Part shown: positions 35,516-44,905 of the stretch, in pieces
Numbering within the stretch: the first letter of the stretch is position 1
How the letters are laid out: each line of letters starts with the position of its first letter
Source: CAUZIZ01 sp965218775
GTDB lineage: Bacteria > Acidobacteriota > UBA6911 > RPQK01 > JAJDTT01
Length of the DNA: 64,000 bases
Assembly (NCBI GenBank): GCA_965218775.1
Contig: CBDCLS010000006.1
Location: 2,108,001-2,172,000 of the forward strand
Direction: 5' to 3'
Made by a program: the position numbers and the translations under genes
Notes under the pieces: model-generated
The model's database searches: none
Told to the model about the DNA's origin: nothing
What the model saw: only the letters and a program-made list of their open reading frames with translations

Positions 35516-38314
35516 ATGAGAAAAACACTAGGCACATTCTTGATCGTCACAGCTCTGGCAACAACAGCCCTGGCTGGAGACGAATACGAAAACTGGATCA
35601 GGCACACCAGCTTTGAGGACTTTGCAGCGGGTCGGATCGGTGACGGTGGAACCAACCTCTACATCACCCGCTCCGGCCGGCTGGAAATGATCTACCGTTG
35701 GGATCTGAACAACGACGGCTATCTCGACGTTCTCGTGATCCAGGATCACAACCCCCTCGAGAATACCGACGCGCTGGTCTACTGGGGCAAGAAGGGCGGA
35801 CCCGAGTCGATCCTGCCTCCTTTGCCCGAACAGCAGCCGCTGGCGCGTCTGTTGCGCCAGATCAAGGTGCGGGACAAAGGGGTAACGCGCCTTCCCAGCG
35901 ACGGTGGCGGCCGCTCGTTAGTCATAGATCTCAATGGAGACGACTATCCCGAGATTGTCTTTTGCAACTTCATCCATAACTACTCGGTCCACATGATGGG
36001 GCTTGTCTACTGGGGCAGTGAAAGAGGCTACCAGCGAGACCGTCGGACAGAGCTGCCTACTCTTCTGGCCGGTGGCGTGGCAGCGGCGGATTTCAACGGG
36101 GACGGCTTCGTCGACCTGGCTTTTTCAAACCGGGGTATCGAAGGGGGAGAGCGCTTCGGCTTCGATATGCATCTGGAGTCGTACGTCTATTGGAACGGTC
36201 CGCGGGGCTTCGACAAAGAACGGCGCACGATCCTGGCCACGACCAGTGCCGCCGACGTAGTCGCCGGAGACGTGAACGAAGATGGCTATGGGGATGCCCT
36301 CTTCCTGAACAACAACTCCCAGAAGCAGAGCCTGGTGTTGTACCTGGGTGGAGCCGAAGGCTTCAAGACACCGGGGGAAGAATGGAAGATCGGCGACGCC
36401 ATAGGAGCCAATCTGGCCGACCTGGACGGAGACAAACACCTTGACCTGGTTCTTGCCCACAAGGACGACCGGCTCACGATTCATCGGGGCAGCGGGCAGG
36501 GCCTCTCCCGGGAGACCTGGGTCGAGCTTCCTTCCCAGGGTGCGGAGGATAGCGAGTTGGGTGATCTCAACCGGGACGGACATCCGGAAGTAGTAGTGGC
36601 CAATAGCAAGGGAGATTCATCCTATATCTACTGGGGTAGCGGGGACGGCTACGTGGCCGATCGACGCACCGAGCTGCCGACCTTGGCGGCCACCGACGCG
36701 GCGCTGGCCGATCTCAACGGCGACGGATGGGACGATGTCACGTTCTCCAACAAGCATGACGAGGACACTGCGGATGTGAATTCCTATATCTACTGGAACG
36801 GTCCGGAAGGGTTTGACAGCGCTTACCGCAGGGAACTGCAGAGCTATGGGGCGGTGAGTACAGTTGCAGGAGATCTGAACCGGGACGGAGACCAGGATCT
36901 GGTGATCATCAACCAGAACAGCGGATCCCACGGTCCTATTCCCTCGCTTGTCTACTGGGGCAATCCCAGGCATCACTATTCGACTGCCTCGGTGAGCGTG
37001 GTCCCAGGGGACGGAGGCCTTGCCACGACGGCCGATCTGGACGGGGATGGTTGGGTCGATCTGATCTTTCCGAGCGGCTCCATCTTCGCTGGTGGGCCGG
37101 ACGGGTATCAGCTGAAAACCGATCTGGAAATCGAAGGTGCCAATGGGGTGGCGGTTGCAGACTTGAACCGGGACGGCCACCTGGACCTGGTGGCCATTCT
37201 GGGATCTGCCTACCGCGAACCTCCTTCCACCGCCTGGATCCTGTGGGGCAGCGAGCAGGGCCACGACAAGTTGCGTCGTAGCGAACTGAAGCTGGGCATC
37301 CGCATCGGGCAGGCCAGCCGGATCGCCGACTTCAACCGGGATGGTTACCTGGACCTCATCTTCACCGATGTGGATTCGGGGTACGTGGATCTCTTCTGGG
37401 GTTCCGCCGGGGGTGATTACAGTAGCAAGAAGCACACGGTCTTGAAGATCCAGCCCACCTCCAACCCGGAGATCGCGGACCTCAATGGTGACGGTTGGTT
37501 GGATCTGATCTTCGGCGGCGGCTGGGATCCCAAGCGCTTCGGCCGGCCCACCCAACAGGCCATCCTGGTCTGGGGAAGTGAGGAGGGCTTCAGCTCGGAA
37601 CGAACCACTTCACTGGAGAATTTCGACTCCCTGGAACAAGCGGTGGCGGATCTGGACAAAGATGGCAACCTCGACATCGTCATGACCAACTACCACGCCT
37701 ACCATACCCGTACCCTACCCGCCTTGATTTATTGGGGGGGCGCTGGTGGTTCCTACAGCGAATCCCGTCGCACCAGTTTGCCCGCCGAGTCATCCAGTGC
37801 TCTAACGGTGGCGGATCTGAATCAGGACTCCTGGATGGATCTGGTGGTGATCAACCACCTGGAGCGGGGAGACCACTCGGTCGGAAGCAATATCTACTGG
37901 GGCGGGAAGGACGGCTATTCCTACGCTCGCCGCCATTGGTTCCAGACCTTCGGACCTCACTTCGGCCGGCTCCGCGACGTTGGCAACATCTACGACAGGA
38001 AGCTTCAGGAGGAGTACATTTCGGCTCCGCTGGAGTGTCCCAGCGGGAAGCGCCCCGGACGCATCCGCTGGCAGGCGGAAACGCCACATGGGACCGGAGT
38101 CAAGTTCCAGGTCAGGAGCGCGTCTTCCAAGACCGCACTGGAGAAGGCGTCTTGGCGGGGCCCCCAGGGTAGTACCGGCTTCTATCAGGAATCAGGCGAT
38201 GCACTGGAAGTCCCGGCCGAGGAAGGGTGGTTTCAGTACCGAGCAGTCCTAACGACTCCTAACGGCGGCAGCACGCCGACGCTGGACGAAGTCGCGATCG
38301 ATGTAATGCCTTAG
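35516..38314 (+). CDS. Large secreted VCBS/FG-GAP repeat protein
   Basis: A 932-residue exported protein. ATG 35516 has AGGGGAA upstream and a signal peptide (TLGTFLIVTALATTALAG). At least twelve calcium-binding loops of the type DLNGDGWxD or DLNRDGHxD occur about every 60 residues, each followed by an aromatic YWG strand (LVYWGSERGY, YIYWGSGDGY). This predicts one or two large propellers. The C-terminal 110 residues (RIRWQAETPHGTGVKFQVRS, then TPTLDEVAIDV) form a separate beta-sandwich. The likely role is surface binding or adhesion. No catalytic motif is seen. Confidence 0.88.
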   Translation: MRKTLGTFLIVTALATTALAGDEYENWIRHTSFEDFAAGRIGDGGTNLYITRSGRLEMIYRWDLNNDGYLDVLVIQDHNPLENTDALVYWGKKGGPESILPPLPEQQPLARLLRQIKVRDKGVTRLPSDGGGRSLVIDLNGDDYPEIVFCNFIHNYSVHMMGLVYWGSERGYQRDRRTELPTLLAGGVAAADFNGDGFVDLAFSNRGIEGGERFGFDMHLESYVYWNGPRGFDKERRTILATTSAADVVAGDVNEDGYGDALFLNNNSQKQSLVLYLGGAEGFKTPGEEWKIGDAIGANLADLDGDKHLDLVLAHKDDRLTIHRGSGQGLSRETWVELPSQGAEDSELGDLNRDGHPEVVVANSKGDSSYIYWGSGDGYVADRRTELPTLAATDAALADLNGDGWDDVTFSNKHDEDTADVNSYIYWNGPEGFDSAYRRELQSYGAVSTVAGDLNRDGDQDLVIINQNSGSHGPIPSLVYWGNPRHHYSTASVSVVPGDGGLATTADLDGDGWVDLIFPSGSIFAGGPDGYQLKTDLEIEGANGVAVADLNRDGHLDLVAILGSAYREPPSTAWILWGSEQGHDKLRRSELKLGIRIGQASRIADFNRDGYLDLIFTDVDSGYVDLFWGSAGGDYSSKKHTVLKIQPTSNPEIADLNGDGWLDLIFGGGWDPKRFGRPTQQAILVWGSEEGFSSERTTSLENFDSLEQAVADLDKDGNLDIVMTNYHAYHTRTLPALIYWGGAGGSYSESRRTSLPAESSSALTVADLNQDSWMDLVVINHLERGDHSVGSNIYWGGKDGYSYARRHWFQTFGPHFGRLRDVGNIYDRKLQEEYISAPLECPSGKRPGRIRWQAETPHGTGVKFQVRSASSKTALEKASWRGPQGSTGFYQESGDALEVPAEEGWFQYRAVLTTPNGGSTPTLDEVAIDVMP

Positions 38315-38481
38315 GAGAATTCAGGAGATACAAGCAAATCTCAATTCCAGACAGCAAAGACCAGAATTTCAGATTCCAGACATGATCCCGATCAGGTTGC
38401 TTGATCCCGGGTCCTTAGAAGTAAAGGAAGTGGGCATTGTCAAGAAACCAAGCGAGGTCAATCCCAACGGGATTGCGGCTT

Positions 38482-39851
38482 GTTCGACCGGACACAATGT
38501 TTACATTTTAGACCGATGACATGGTTTACACCTTTAACCTTTCCAGAATGGAGTTTCGGACGGCTCGGAGGGCGAGCCCGGAGAGCCGTCCGAAACTCAA
38601 CGACCGCGTTCTCTCTTCCATCGCCTGGCTTCCGCCGGTGTGAGGATGCGGCTGCGGGCCTCCTCGAAGATGGCCAAGGGGATGTGGGTGAAAAAGAGCC
38701 GAGACCACCCCGGCTCCAGGGGCTGCAACCCGACGGGCTGAGAGGCCAGGGCTTCCCCCAGGAAGACCGCCTCCCCCGCCCAGTAGAACTCGCCGTGTTT
38801 CTGCACCTTTCGCACCGTCCACGAATCCGGATAACTCACCGGGGGCAAGTAGGGCGGCCGGCGACGAGTCGAAGGCGTATAGAATCCAGACGGAGGCTTC
38901 AAACCCAGCGAGTCGTGGGGACGCGCTTCGTTGTACTCGCGACGAAAACGCTCCAGCGCCCGCTGTTGGGAATGCCAAGTCGACTGCGGGGGCGTGGCCG
39001 CCTCCTCCTTCAAGGTTCGATGCATGCGCTCGTGAGCCCCGTTGTCCTGGGGTTTGCCCGGGCGGATGCGCTCCGGGGTAATCCCCAGACGCAGAAACCA
39101 CGTCGAGAGGCGGCTCAGCCCACCCACGCCGCGACTGGCGAAGGGAGTGCCGTTGTCGCTGCGGATCACCTGAGGAAGGCCGTAGCGGTCGAAGGCTCTG
39201 TGAAAGACCTTCTGAACGACAAGCAGTCCCGTGCCGGCCACCAGGCGACAGTCGATCAGATAGCGGGAGTACTGGTCCAGAATGGTCAGCGGATCGCAGC
39301 GGGTCCCATCCCCCGTGCAAAACCATCCCTTGAAATCGACGCTCCAGACGTCGTTGGCCTCCACGGCCCGACGCAACGGAGACAGGTAGGGCGGGGAGCG
39401 ACGGCGACGGCGCTGCGGCCGATTCAGACCGGCTCGGCCAAGAATCTCCCCGATGGTGCTCGCCGCCGGCGGCTTCTCTCCGGCCTGCTCGAGCCTCCAG
39501 CGAATCTTGCGCGGCCCCCAACGGGGGTGCTGCTGACGCAGCTGCACAATCTGCTCCCGAACCCTCCCGCTGACCGAGCTCGCCGGACGATGCGGCGCCC
39601 GCGAACGATCCTCCAGACCCTCGAGGCCCTCGGCCTGAAACCGTCGGTACCACTTGTAGCCGATCACCCGACTGATCCCGTAGCGCCGACACAGCTCGGA
39701 GACGCTCTCCAGACCTTCTTCGACTTCCAACACAAAACGCACTCTTTGCTTCATGACACTGGCTTCTTTCCACGGCATCCTTTCTTAATACCGCATGCAT
39801 CTGTAAACCATGTGTCCGGTCCGTTTTGTAAATCATGTTCCCGGTTCGTAC
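38482..39851 (-). mobile_element. IS481 insertion sequence with 6-bp target duplication
   Basis: The 1370-bp element has long imperfect inverted ends of about 50 bp, each with two related units (CCGG...TTTACA, then GACATGGTTTACA-like). Its ends read GTTCGACCGG and, inverted, GTACGAACCGG. CGGCTT flanks both sides (38476-38481 and 39852-39857). It lies inside a larger palindromic repeat (family H2), which it splits. Confidence 0.82.
38597..39778 (-). CDS. IS481-family transposase
   Basis: A 393-residue transposase. The N-terminal helix-turn-helix (SVSELCRRYGISRVIGYKWY) is followed by an integrase-type core: Asp in DVWSVDFKGWF, Asp in VIRSDNGTPFASRG and Glu in QDNGAHERMHRTLKEE. This DDE pattern with DxxxxF spacing identifies IS481. 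Single complete frame without frameshift. A 436-residue overlapping frame on the same strand is a shadow. Bounded by ~50-bp inverted ends and a 6-bp duplication, so the copy is probably intact. Confidence 0.93.
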   Translation of the reverse strand: MPWKEASVMKQRVRFVLEVEEGLESVSELCRRYGISRVIGYKWYRRFQAEGLEGLEDRSRAPHRPASSVSGRVREQIVQLRQQHPRWGPRKIRWRLEQAGEKPPAASTIGEILGRAGLNRPQRRRRRSPPYLSPLRRAVEANDVWSVDFKGWFCTGDGTRCDPLTILDQYSRYLIDCRLVAGTGLLVVQKVFHRAFDRYGLPQVIRSDNGTPFASRGVGGLSRLSTWFLRLGITPERIRPGKPQDNGAHERMHRTLKEEAATPPQSTWHSQQRALERFRREYNEARPHDSLGLKPPSGFYTPSTRRRPPYLPPVSYPDSWTVRKVQKHGEFYWAGEAVFLGEALASQPVGLQPLEPGWSRLFFTHIPLAIFEEARSRILTPAEARRWKRERGR

Positions 39852-39855
39852 CGGC

Positions 39856-40024
39856 TTTCAGCCCAGGGTTTCCGAACCCTGGGTAAGAGAGGTACCCCTT
39901 TTAGAATCAACCCTATAAGGGTTGCGGAAACTCGGTTATTGTCACGCTCCGCAACCCTTTCATAGGAGGGTTGGACCCAGACGGGTCTTTCCTCTTCCCA
40001 GGGTTCGGAAACCCTGGGCTGAAA
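39856..40024. repeat. Long inverted repeat, family H2 (169 bp, split on its left by IS481)
   Basis: A perfect 28-bp inverted repeat lies at 39856-39883 and 39997-40024. Each arm is itself near-palindromic around AACCCTGG. Beyond the arms, GGATTGCGGC left of the IS481 element (38470-38479) and its counterpart GGAATCC at 40028 extend the symmetry, showing that the transposon entered one side of the palindrome. The hairpin at 47781-47816 shares the CCAGGGTTCGGAAACCCTGG core. The stretch 39852-40190 holds no gene. Confidence 0.8.
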
Positions 40025-40190
40025 TACGGAATCCTTTCAGGATTCACCTTTTTCTTTGCGCTCAGGACCCCCAGTCACACGAGCGATTCAAGCAAATCCT
40101 GACTCTTCAACCACTTAGACATTGGGACTCGCAAGATCAAGCAGCTCATATCGGCAAGGACTTGATATCATTCGACTTTTAACCGGATGC

Positions 40191-41825
40191 TCACTGCTCA
40201 CTGAGCCCCTGGACCCTGGCCTCCCAGGCTTCGTACATCCCGATTATCTCCTGGACGCGATCAGGGTATTTTTCGGCAAGATTCGTTTGCTCGGTTCGGT
40301 CGGTCTCCAGATCGTATAGCTCCCAGAGGGAATGGGGTTCTGTGGGGGGATCCTCTACGTCTACGTCGCGTGCGATTCCGCCAACCCGCCAGGGATTGTA
40401 TTGGATCGAATGGTCGGGTGACACCAGCTTCCAGTTTCCCTTTCTCACGGCCCGCCAGAGGCCTTGCTGATTCCAGAACAGGGCGTCATGACCTCGTCGT
40501 TGCTTGCCTTGGAAGTTTGGTGCCAAGCTCTTGCCTTCCAGGGGAGTGACCTTGCGGCCACGATAGGTCCTGGGGTACTCGGCGTCGGCAATCTCGATAA
40601 CCGTGGCCATGATGTCGATCAGGTGGCTGACTTCGTGGCTTATGCTGCCCCCGTTCTCGATCCCCTCGGGCCAGTACGCGATCAGCGGAGTCGAGATTCC
40701 TCCTTCGTGGTTCCAGCGTTTGAACCGGCGAAATGGCGTGTTGCTGAGATTCGCCCAGGGCAGATCGACACTCCGGTAGGACTCGACGGGCCCCGGATCA
40801 ATATCTGGTGTACTGGTTCGGTCCTCGTCGCTGGGGCCGTTGTCCGACAGAAACAACACCAGCGTGTTTCGTTCTTTGCCCAGCTCTCGGATCTTCTCCA
40901 GGACCCGGCCAATGTTCTGATCCATGCGGTCCACCATGGCGGCGTAGACGGCCATCTTGACGTCCCAGGCGTCCTGGTCCTCGATCTGGTCCCAGGCAGG
41001 GGCGTGGGGGCTGCGAGTGGAGAGTCCCCACTCGGGACGGACCAATCCCATCTGCAGCATCCGCTGGAGACGCTGTTCCCTCAGCTTGTCCCAGCCGGCT
41101 CGGTATTGCCCCCGATACCGGTCGATGTCCTCGGGCCAGGCCTGAAGCGGGTAATGGGGCACGTTGTGGGCGATGTAGAGGAAGAAGGGGCGCTCCTCAT
41201 GACCATATTGATCCAGGTAGTCCAAGGCATGGTCGGTAAAGGTGTCAGTGGTATAGAAGTTCTTGTCTTCCGGTGTGAAGGGATGGATCACCTTGTCGTC
41301 GATGGCGAAGCGCGCCAGCGAACCCGTGGACTTGATGCCAGGAGGTGGCTCTCCTGGTCGCTGCTCTCCGGGGTTGAAACAGTTGCAGGTCCCGTCAAGC
41401 AGTCCGAAATAGCGGTCGAAGCCTCTGTCGACTGGCATCCCATCGAGGTGCCATTTCCCGGTCATCAGGGTGCGATAGCCGGCGGACTGGAGCACTTCCG
41501 CAAGGGTGACAGTGTTCTCCATCCTGGGTCCGCCAACCTGCTGCGAATAGAGCCCGCTCAGGAGCGATGCTCGGCTCATGTCGCAGATGGCGTTGTTGTA
41601 GAACTGGCTGAAGCGGAGACCCCCAGCGGCAAGGCGGTCCAGATTGGGAGTGTGGATTTCGCCCCCGTAGCTTCCCAGATCGGAGTATCCAAGATCGTCG
41701 GCTACGATCAAGACGATATTCGGTCTCGATTCTCCAGGGACGGGTCCGGCGCAGCCTGGTGCCAAAGCCAGGGTGATGGCGAGGAGCGGAGCCAGCAATC
41801 CGATCGTTGAATTTTCCTTCATCAT
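40191..41825 (-). CDS. Arylsulfatase-like lipoprotein with a non-canonical active-site motif
   Basis: A 544-residue sulfatase-fold protein. It begins MMKENSTIGLL with a lipoprotein signal ending LALAPGC; the long upstream in-frame extension lacks a signal and is not used. Metal ligands lie in IVLIVADDLGYSDLG and LFLSDNGPSDE, with GKWHLDGMP present. The modification region is ICDMSRASLLSG, where the usual proline two residues after the cysteine is a methionine. The protein may still be modified or may use a different maturase. The C-terminus overlaps a GTGAGCA heptamer, so the stop codon sits inside the repeat. It is divergent from the decarboxylase-BKACE cluster. Confidence 0.88.
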   Translation of the reverse strand: MMKENSTIGLLAPLLAITLALAPGCAGPVPGESRPNIVLIVADDLGYSDLGSYGGEIHTPNLDRLAAGGLRFSQFYNNAICDMSRASLLSGLYSQQVGGPRMENTVTLAEVLQSAGYRTLMTGKWHLDGMPVDRGFDRYFGLLDGTCNCFNPGEQRPGEPPPGIKSTGSLARFAIDDKVIHPFTPEDKNFYTTDTFTDHALDYLDQYGHEERPFFLYIAHNVPHYPLQAWPEDIDRYRGQYRAGWDKLREQRLQRMLQMGLVRPEWGLSTRSPHAPAWDQIEDQDAWDVKMAVYAAMVDRMDQNIGRVLEKIRELGKERNTLVLFLSDNGPSDEDRTSTPDIDPGPVESYRSVDLPWANLSNTPFRRFKRWNHEGGISTPLIAYWPEGIENGGSISHEVSHLIDIMATVIEIADAEYPRTYRGRKVTPLEGKSLAPNFQGKQRRGHDALFWNQQGLWRAVRKGNWKLVSPDHSIQYNPWRVGGIARDVDVEDPPTEPHSLWELYDLETDRTEQTNLAEKYPDRVQEIIGMYEAWEARVQGLSEQ

Positions 41826-41950
41826 TGGACTGGTTACTTCCAAGTCTGTCGTTGCTTGTGCATCAGTATTCGATGTGTTTTTCTTAACACAACGAGAGGG
41901 CAAGAACGAACTCTTCGCGGGGGTCCGAAGCTGAAAAAGGAGTGCCAGCC

Positions 41951-42676
41951 ATGACCAGGGTCGAGACAGCCTACAGTACGCCCAACCACTGTCTTTTCTA
42001 TCCGGAACCTCCCTATCAGTATGTAGGAGCGCGCTGCCTGATTGGTGTCTGGAGGGCCGAGCGGTCGGTTTTGGAAGGAGTCCTTCCCGCACCGCTGGAG
42101 CTGACGCCGGAAGACCAGGTCATCTCCACGGTTTGTGACTACCCGCATGTCACTGGTCTGGGTGGCTATCACGCATCGGCGCTGTTTATCCGGTGCCGTT
42201 TCAAGGACGTTGAAGGAGCCTTTTGCTGTCACTGTTACATGGACAATGACGCGGCCGTGGCAGCGGGCCGCGAAATCTGGGGATTTCCCAAGAAGTTGGC
42301 TCGGGTCCAGTTATTGGAATCGGGAGAGATCATGCGGGGCGTGGTTGAGCGGGGAAACATCCGGATCATGAGCTTCAGCATGAACCTGCTTCATGAAGCA
42401 GAGGCTGAAGAGCTGCCACCTCTGGGGAACCTGTTCAACCTGAAACGGATCCCGTCGCCAGAGAAGGGTGCTCCTCCCGAGGTCCACGAGTTGACGCTGA
42501 TTGAGTACAAGCGCTTTACCACCCACCTCATCGTGGGAGGCGAAGCGACCGTTGAGTTCGAGAGGTCTCCTTCCGACCCTCTGCATATCTTCGAGCCTCT
42601 GGAGATGGTGGGGGCTTTCTACGTCAAACAGGACGTGGAACTGCCCCTCGGAAAGGTCATACACCGCTATCGATGA
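41951..42676 (+). CDS. Acetoacetate-decarboxylase-family enzyme
   Basis: A 241-residue protein of the acetoacetate decarboxylase superfamily. The Schiff-base lysine is expected in AAGREIWGFPKKLARVQL, matching the family's EIWGxPKK block. The family also includes aldolase-dehydratases, so decarboxylation is not certain. ATG 41951 is preceded by AAAAAGGAG at good distance; the GTG nine bases earlier is too close to that site. It is the first of four same-strand genes (with 42696, 43764 and 44906). It probably acts on a beta-keto acid or related carbonyl compound made by the neighbouring dehydrogenases. Confidence 0.88.
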   Translation: MTRVETAYSTPNHCLFYPEPPYQYVGARCLIGVWRAERSVLEGVLPAPLELTPEDQVISTVCDYPHVTGLGGYHASALFIRCRFKDVEGAFCCHCYMDNDAAVAAGREIWGFPKKLARVQLLESGEIMRGVVERGNIRIMSFSMNLLHEAEAEELPPLGNLFNLKRIPSPEKGAPPEVHELTLIEYKRFTTHLIVGGEATVEFERSPSDPLHIFEPLEMVGAFYVKQDVELPLGKVIHRYR

Positions 42677-42695
42677 GGGAGAGGGATCAACAAAT

Positions 42696-43652
42696 ATGAA
42701 AGTCATTTTAGCCGTCGATCTGGGTGATGCCTTTGTCCAGGATCTGAGAAACAGTTTTCCTGAAGTCGACTTCCGTCCCGCCTATACCATCGAAGAACAG
42801 TTGCGGGAAGCAGCCGAAGCCGAAGTCCAGTTCGGGTTGATGAGTGGCGAAGTGTTCCGGGCGGCGAAGAAGCTGCGCTGGTTTCACTTCGTCGGCATCG
42901 GATTCGACGTCATCCTCCAAGGAGCACCGGAGCTGGTCGAGAGCGACGTGGTGATGACCAACGCCCGGGAGACCCACGTCATCGCCATGGCTGACCATGC
43001 TCTGGCAATGGTGCTGGCATTCGCCCACCGGGTTCCGGATCTGGTTGAGGACCGGAGAGTGTACCGCTGGGACACCAAGAAATACCAGGGCGCCATGCGG
43101 GAGCTGGCAGGGACCACCATGGGTATCCTGGCCATGGGCGATATTGGTCAGGCCGTGGCCCAACGTGCCAGCGGCTTCGACATCGAGGTGTACGGGGTCG
43201 ACGTCCGCCGGATGGACCCTCCAGCGGGAGTAAAGGAAGTCTGGGGACCGGAGCGTCTCGACGAGGTGTTGGCCGTCTCCGATTGGTTCGTCGTGACCGC
43301 CCCTCTGGTCGATTCCACCAGAGGGCTTCTAGATCGACAGCGACTGACAAGGCTCAAGCAGGGAGCCTATGTGATCGTGGTTTCGCGCGGGGGAATCGTG
43401 CTGGAAGATGCCCTGGCTGAGGCCCTCAGCTCTGGCCACGTTGCCGGCGCTGCTCTGGATGCAGTGGACCCAGAACCCCTGGTTGACGACAGCCCCCTGT
43501 GGGATCTACCCAACGTCATAATGTCCCCCCATGTGTCTGCCGATTCGCCCGAGATGTGGGAGCGCCGCCGCCAGATCTTCAAGGAGAACTTGCGCCGCTA
43601 TCTAGTCGGCGAGACCCTGCTGAACATCTGCGATAAGGAGAAGGGTTTCTGA
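42696..43652 (+). CDS. D-2-hydroxyacid dehydrogenase
   Basis: A 318-residue NAD-dependent dehydrogenase. The nucleotide motif is GILAMGDIGQAVAQRA. Substrate-binding Arg lies in VSRGGIVLEDAL and the catalytic His in MSPHVSADSPEMW. The N-terminal substrate domain contains FHFVGIGFDVIL, usual for the family. ATG 42696 is preceded by GAGGGAGAGGG and lies 19 bp after the decarboxylase-like gene, so co-transcription is expected. Reaction: reversible oxidation of a 2-hydroxy acid to a 2-keto acid. The substrate is unknown. Confidence 0.93.
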   Translation: MKVILAVDLGDAFVQDLRNSFPEVDFRPAYTIEEQLREAAEAEVQFGLMSGEVFRAAKKLRWFHFVGIGFDVILQGAPELVESDVVMTNARETHVIAMADHALAMVLAFAHRVPDLVEDRRVYRWDTKKYQGAMRELAGTTMGILAMGDIGQAVAQRASGFDIEVYGVDVRRMDPPAGVKEVWGPERLDEVLAVSDWFVVTAPLVDSTRGLLDRQRLTRLKQGAYVIVVSRGGIVLEDALAEALSSGHVAGAALDAVDPEPLVDDSPLWDLPNVIMSPHVSADSPEMWERRRQIFKENLRRYLVGETLLNICDKEKGF

Positions 43653-43669
43653 TCTGAAACTTCATTTCC

Positions 43670-43753
43670 AGAAGTAGCTTTGGCCTCCAGGCCGAAGTCT
43701 TATTCTTCTGAGCCTTTGGCTCGGACGGCGGCCCGGAGGCCAAAGCTACTTCT
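43670..43753. repeat. Hairpin repeat, family H1 (copy 2, best preserved)
   Basis: Arms at 43670-43694 and 43729-43753 are 25-bp reverse complements with one mismatch. Inside is a second hairpin, GAGCC-TTT-GGCTC. It fills the gap between the D-2-hydroxyacid dehydrogenase stop and the alcohol dehydrogenase start (43764). It is related to the copies at 32921 and 45873. Its position could attenuate or process the operon transcript. Confidence 0.85.
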
Positions 43754-43763
43754 GCATTCGACC

Positions 43764-44846
43764 ATGAAAGTATATTCAGCCGTAGCCATAGCTCGGCGAA
43801 CGATGGAGCTGCAGTCCTTTGACCTTCCCTCCATCGGTCCGGATGAGGGTCTGCTCAAGGTGGAGATGTGTGGAGTCTGCGGCAGCGATCCGCGTATTTT
43901 TGACTGGTCAGATCCCAGCCGCTTTCCGCTCATCATGGGACACGAGATGGTAGGCCACATTGAACGGGTGGGGGCGGGCGCAGCGAAACGATGGGGTGTC
44001 CGAGAAGGAGATCGAGTCATCGTCGAGCACCTCTTTGGATGCGGCCATTGCCGTTGGTGTCTGGTGGGTGAGTATCGATTTTGCCAGCAGCACCAGGGCT
44101 ACGGCGGCCCCACCTCTGCTAAGGTGCCGCCGCACTTGTGGGGTGCCTACGGCCAGTACATGTATCTGGCACCGAACTCCCGTGTGCACCGGATTTCGGC
44201 GGACGTGCCCGCTGAGGCTGCCGCCATGACCTGTGCCAATATCGGTAACGGTCTCCGCTGGGTTCGCACCAAGGGAGGCGTGACAATCGGCGACAATGTG
44301 GTCGTTGTCGGGCCTGGGGGACAGGGCCTTGCAGTAATCCTGGCGGCCCACCTGGCGGGTGCCGCCCAGGTGATTGCCGTTGGTATCAGCCAGGACCGGC
44401 ATCGGTTCGAGCTTGCCAGGCAGTTCGGGGCTACGCACACGATCAACCTCGATCGGGAAGATACGGTGGAGAAGGTCCTGGAGCTTACGGATGGCATGTT
44501 GGCCGATGTCGTCGTCGACGTGACCGGGGCCACTGCCTCGCTATCCTTATCTCTGGACCTGGTAAGGCCCCTGGGGACGCTTGTCATCGGATCGAACACC
44601 GGCGAGCAGGAGGCCTCCATCATTCCGAGCAGGATCCCAGTCAAGGAGATCCGGGTCCAAGGGGTGAACAGTCACGACACGCCTGCTGTTCGAACCGCCA
44701 TCAAGATTGTCGAGTCGCGGCGCTTTCCGATCGAGAAGATGGTGACCCATCACTTTTCTCTGGAGCAGGCGGAAGAGGCTGTCCACACGGCTGGTGGCGA
44801 GCTCGAGGCTGAGGGTTTCATCAAGGGTGTGATTGTTCCGGAATAA
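43764..44846 (+). CDS. Zinc-binding alcohol dehydrogenase (MDR superfamily)
   Basis: A 360-residue dehydrogenase. The catalytic zinc region is EMCGVCGSDPRIF with GHEMVGH. The structural zinc cysteines are in LFGCGHCRWCLVGEYRFC. The NAD fold has VVVVGPGGQGLAVILA. ATG 43764 follows a hairpin repeat and has no clear ribosome site, so translation may be weak or initiated differently. An in-frame extension upstream runs through the repeat and is not credible. In this gene set it could oxidise a 3-hydroxy acid or related alcohol to the keto substrate of the BKACE enzyme downstream. Confidence 0.9.
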   Translation: MKVYSAVAIARRTMELQSFDLPSIGPDEGLLKVEMCGVCGSDPRIFDWSDPSRFPLIMGHEMVGHIERVGAGAAKRWGVREGDRVIVEHLFGCGHCRWCLVGEYRFCQQHQGYGGPTSAKVPPHLWGAYGQYMYLAPNSRVHRISADVPAEAAAMTCANIGNGLRWVRTKGGVTIGDNVVVVGPGGQGLAVILAAHLAGAAQVIAVGISQDRHRFELARQFGATHTINLDREDTVEKVLELTDGMLADVVVDVTGATASLSLSLDLVRPLGTLVIGSNTGEQEASIIPSRIPVKEIRVQGVNSHDTPAVRTAIKIVESRRFPIEKMVTHHFSLEQAEEAVHTAGGELEAEGFIKGVIVPE

Positions 44847-44905
44847 GACGAGACACACTGCAGATAAGGCCAGCCCTTGGAGTCTGCGGCCAAAAAGGAG
44901 GCGAA

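Noticed and set aside
38526..39836. 436-codon frame inside the IS481 element
   Set aside because: It is another frame on the same strand as the transposase, rich in Gly, Ser and Arg, with none of the transposase motifs.
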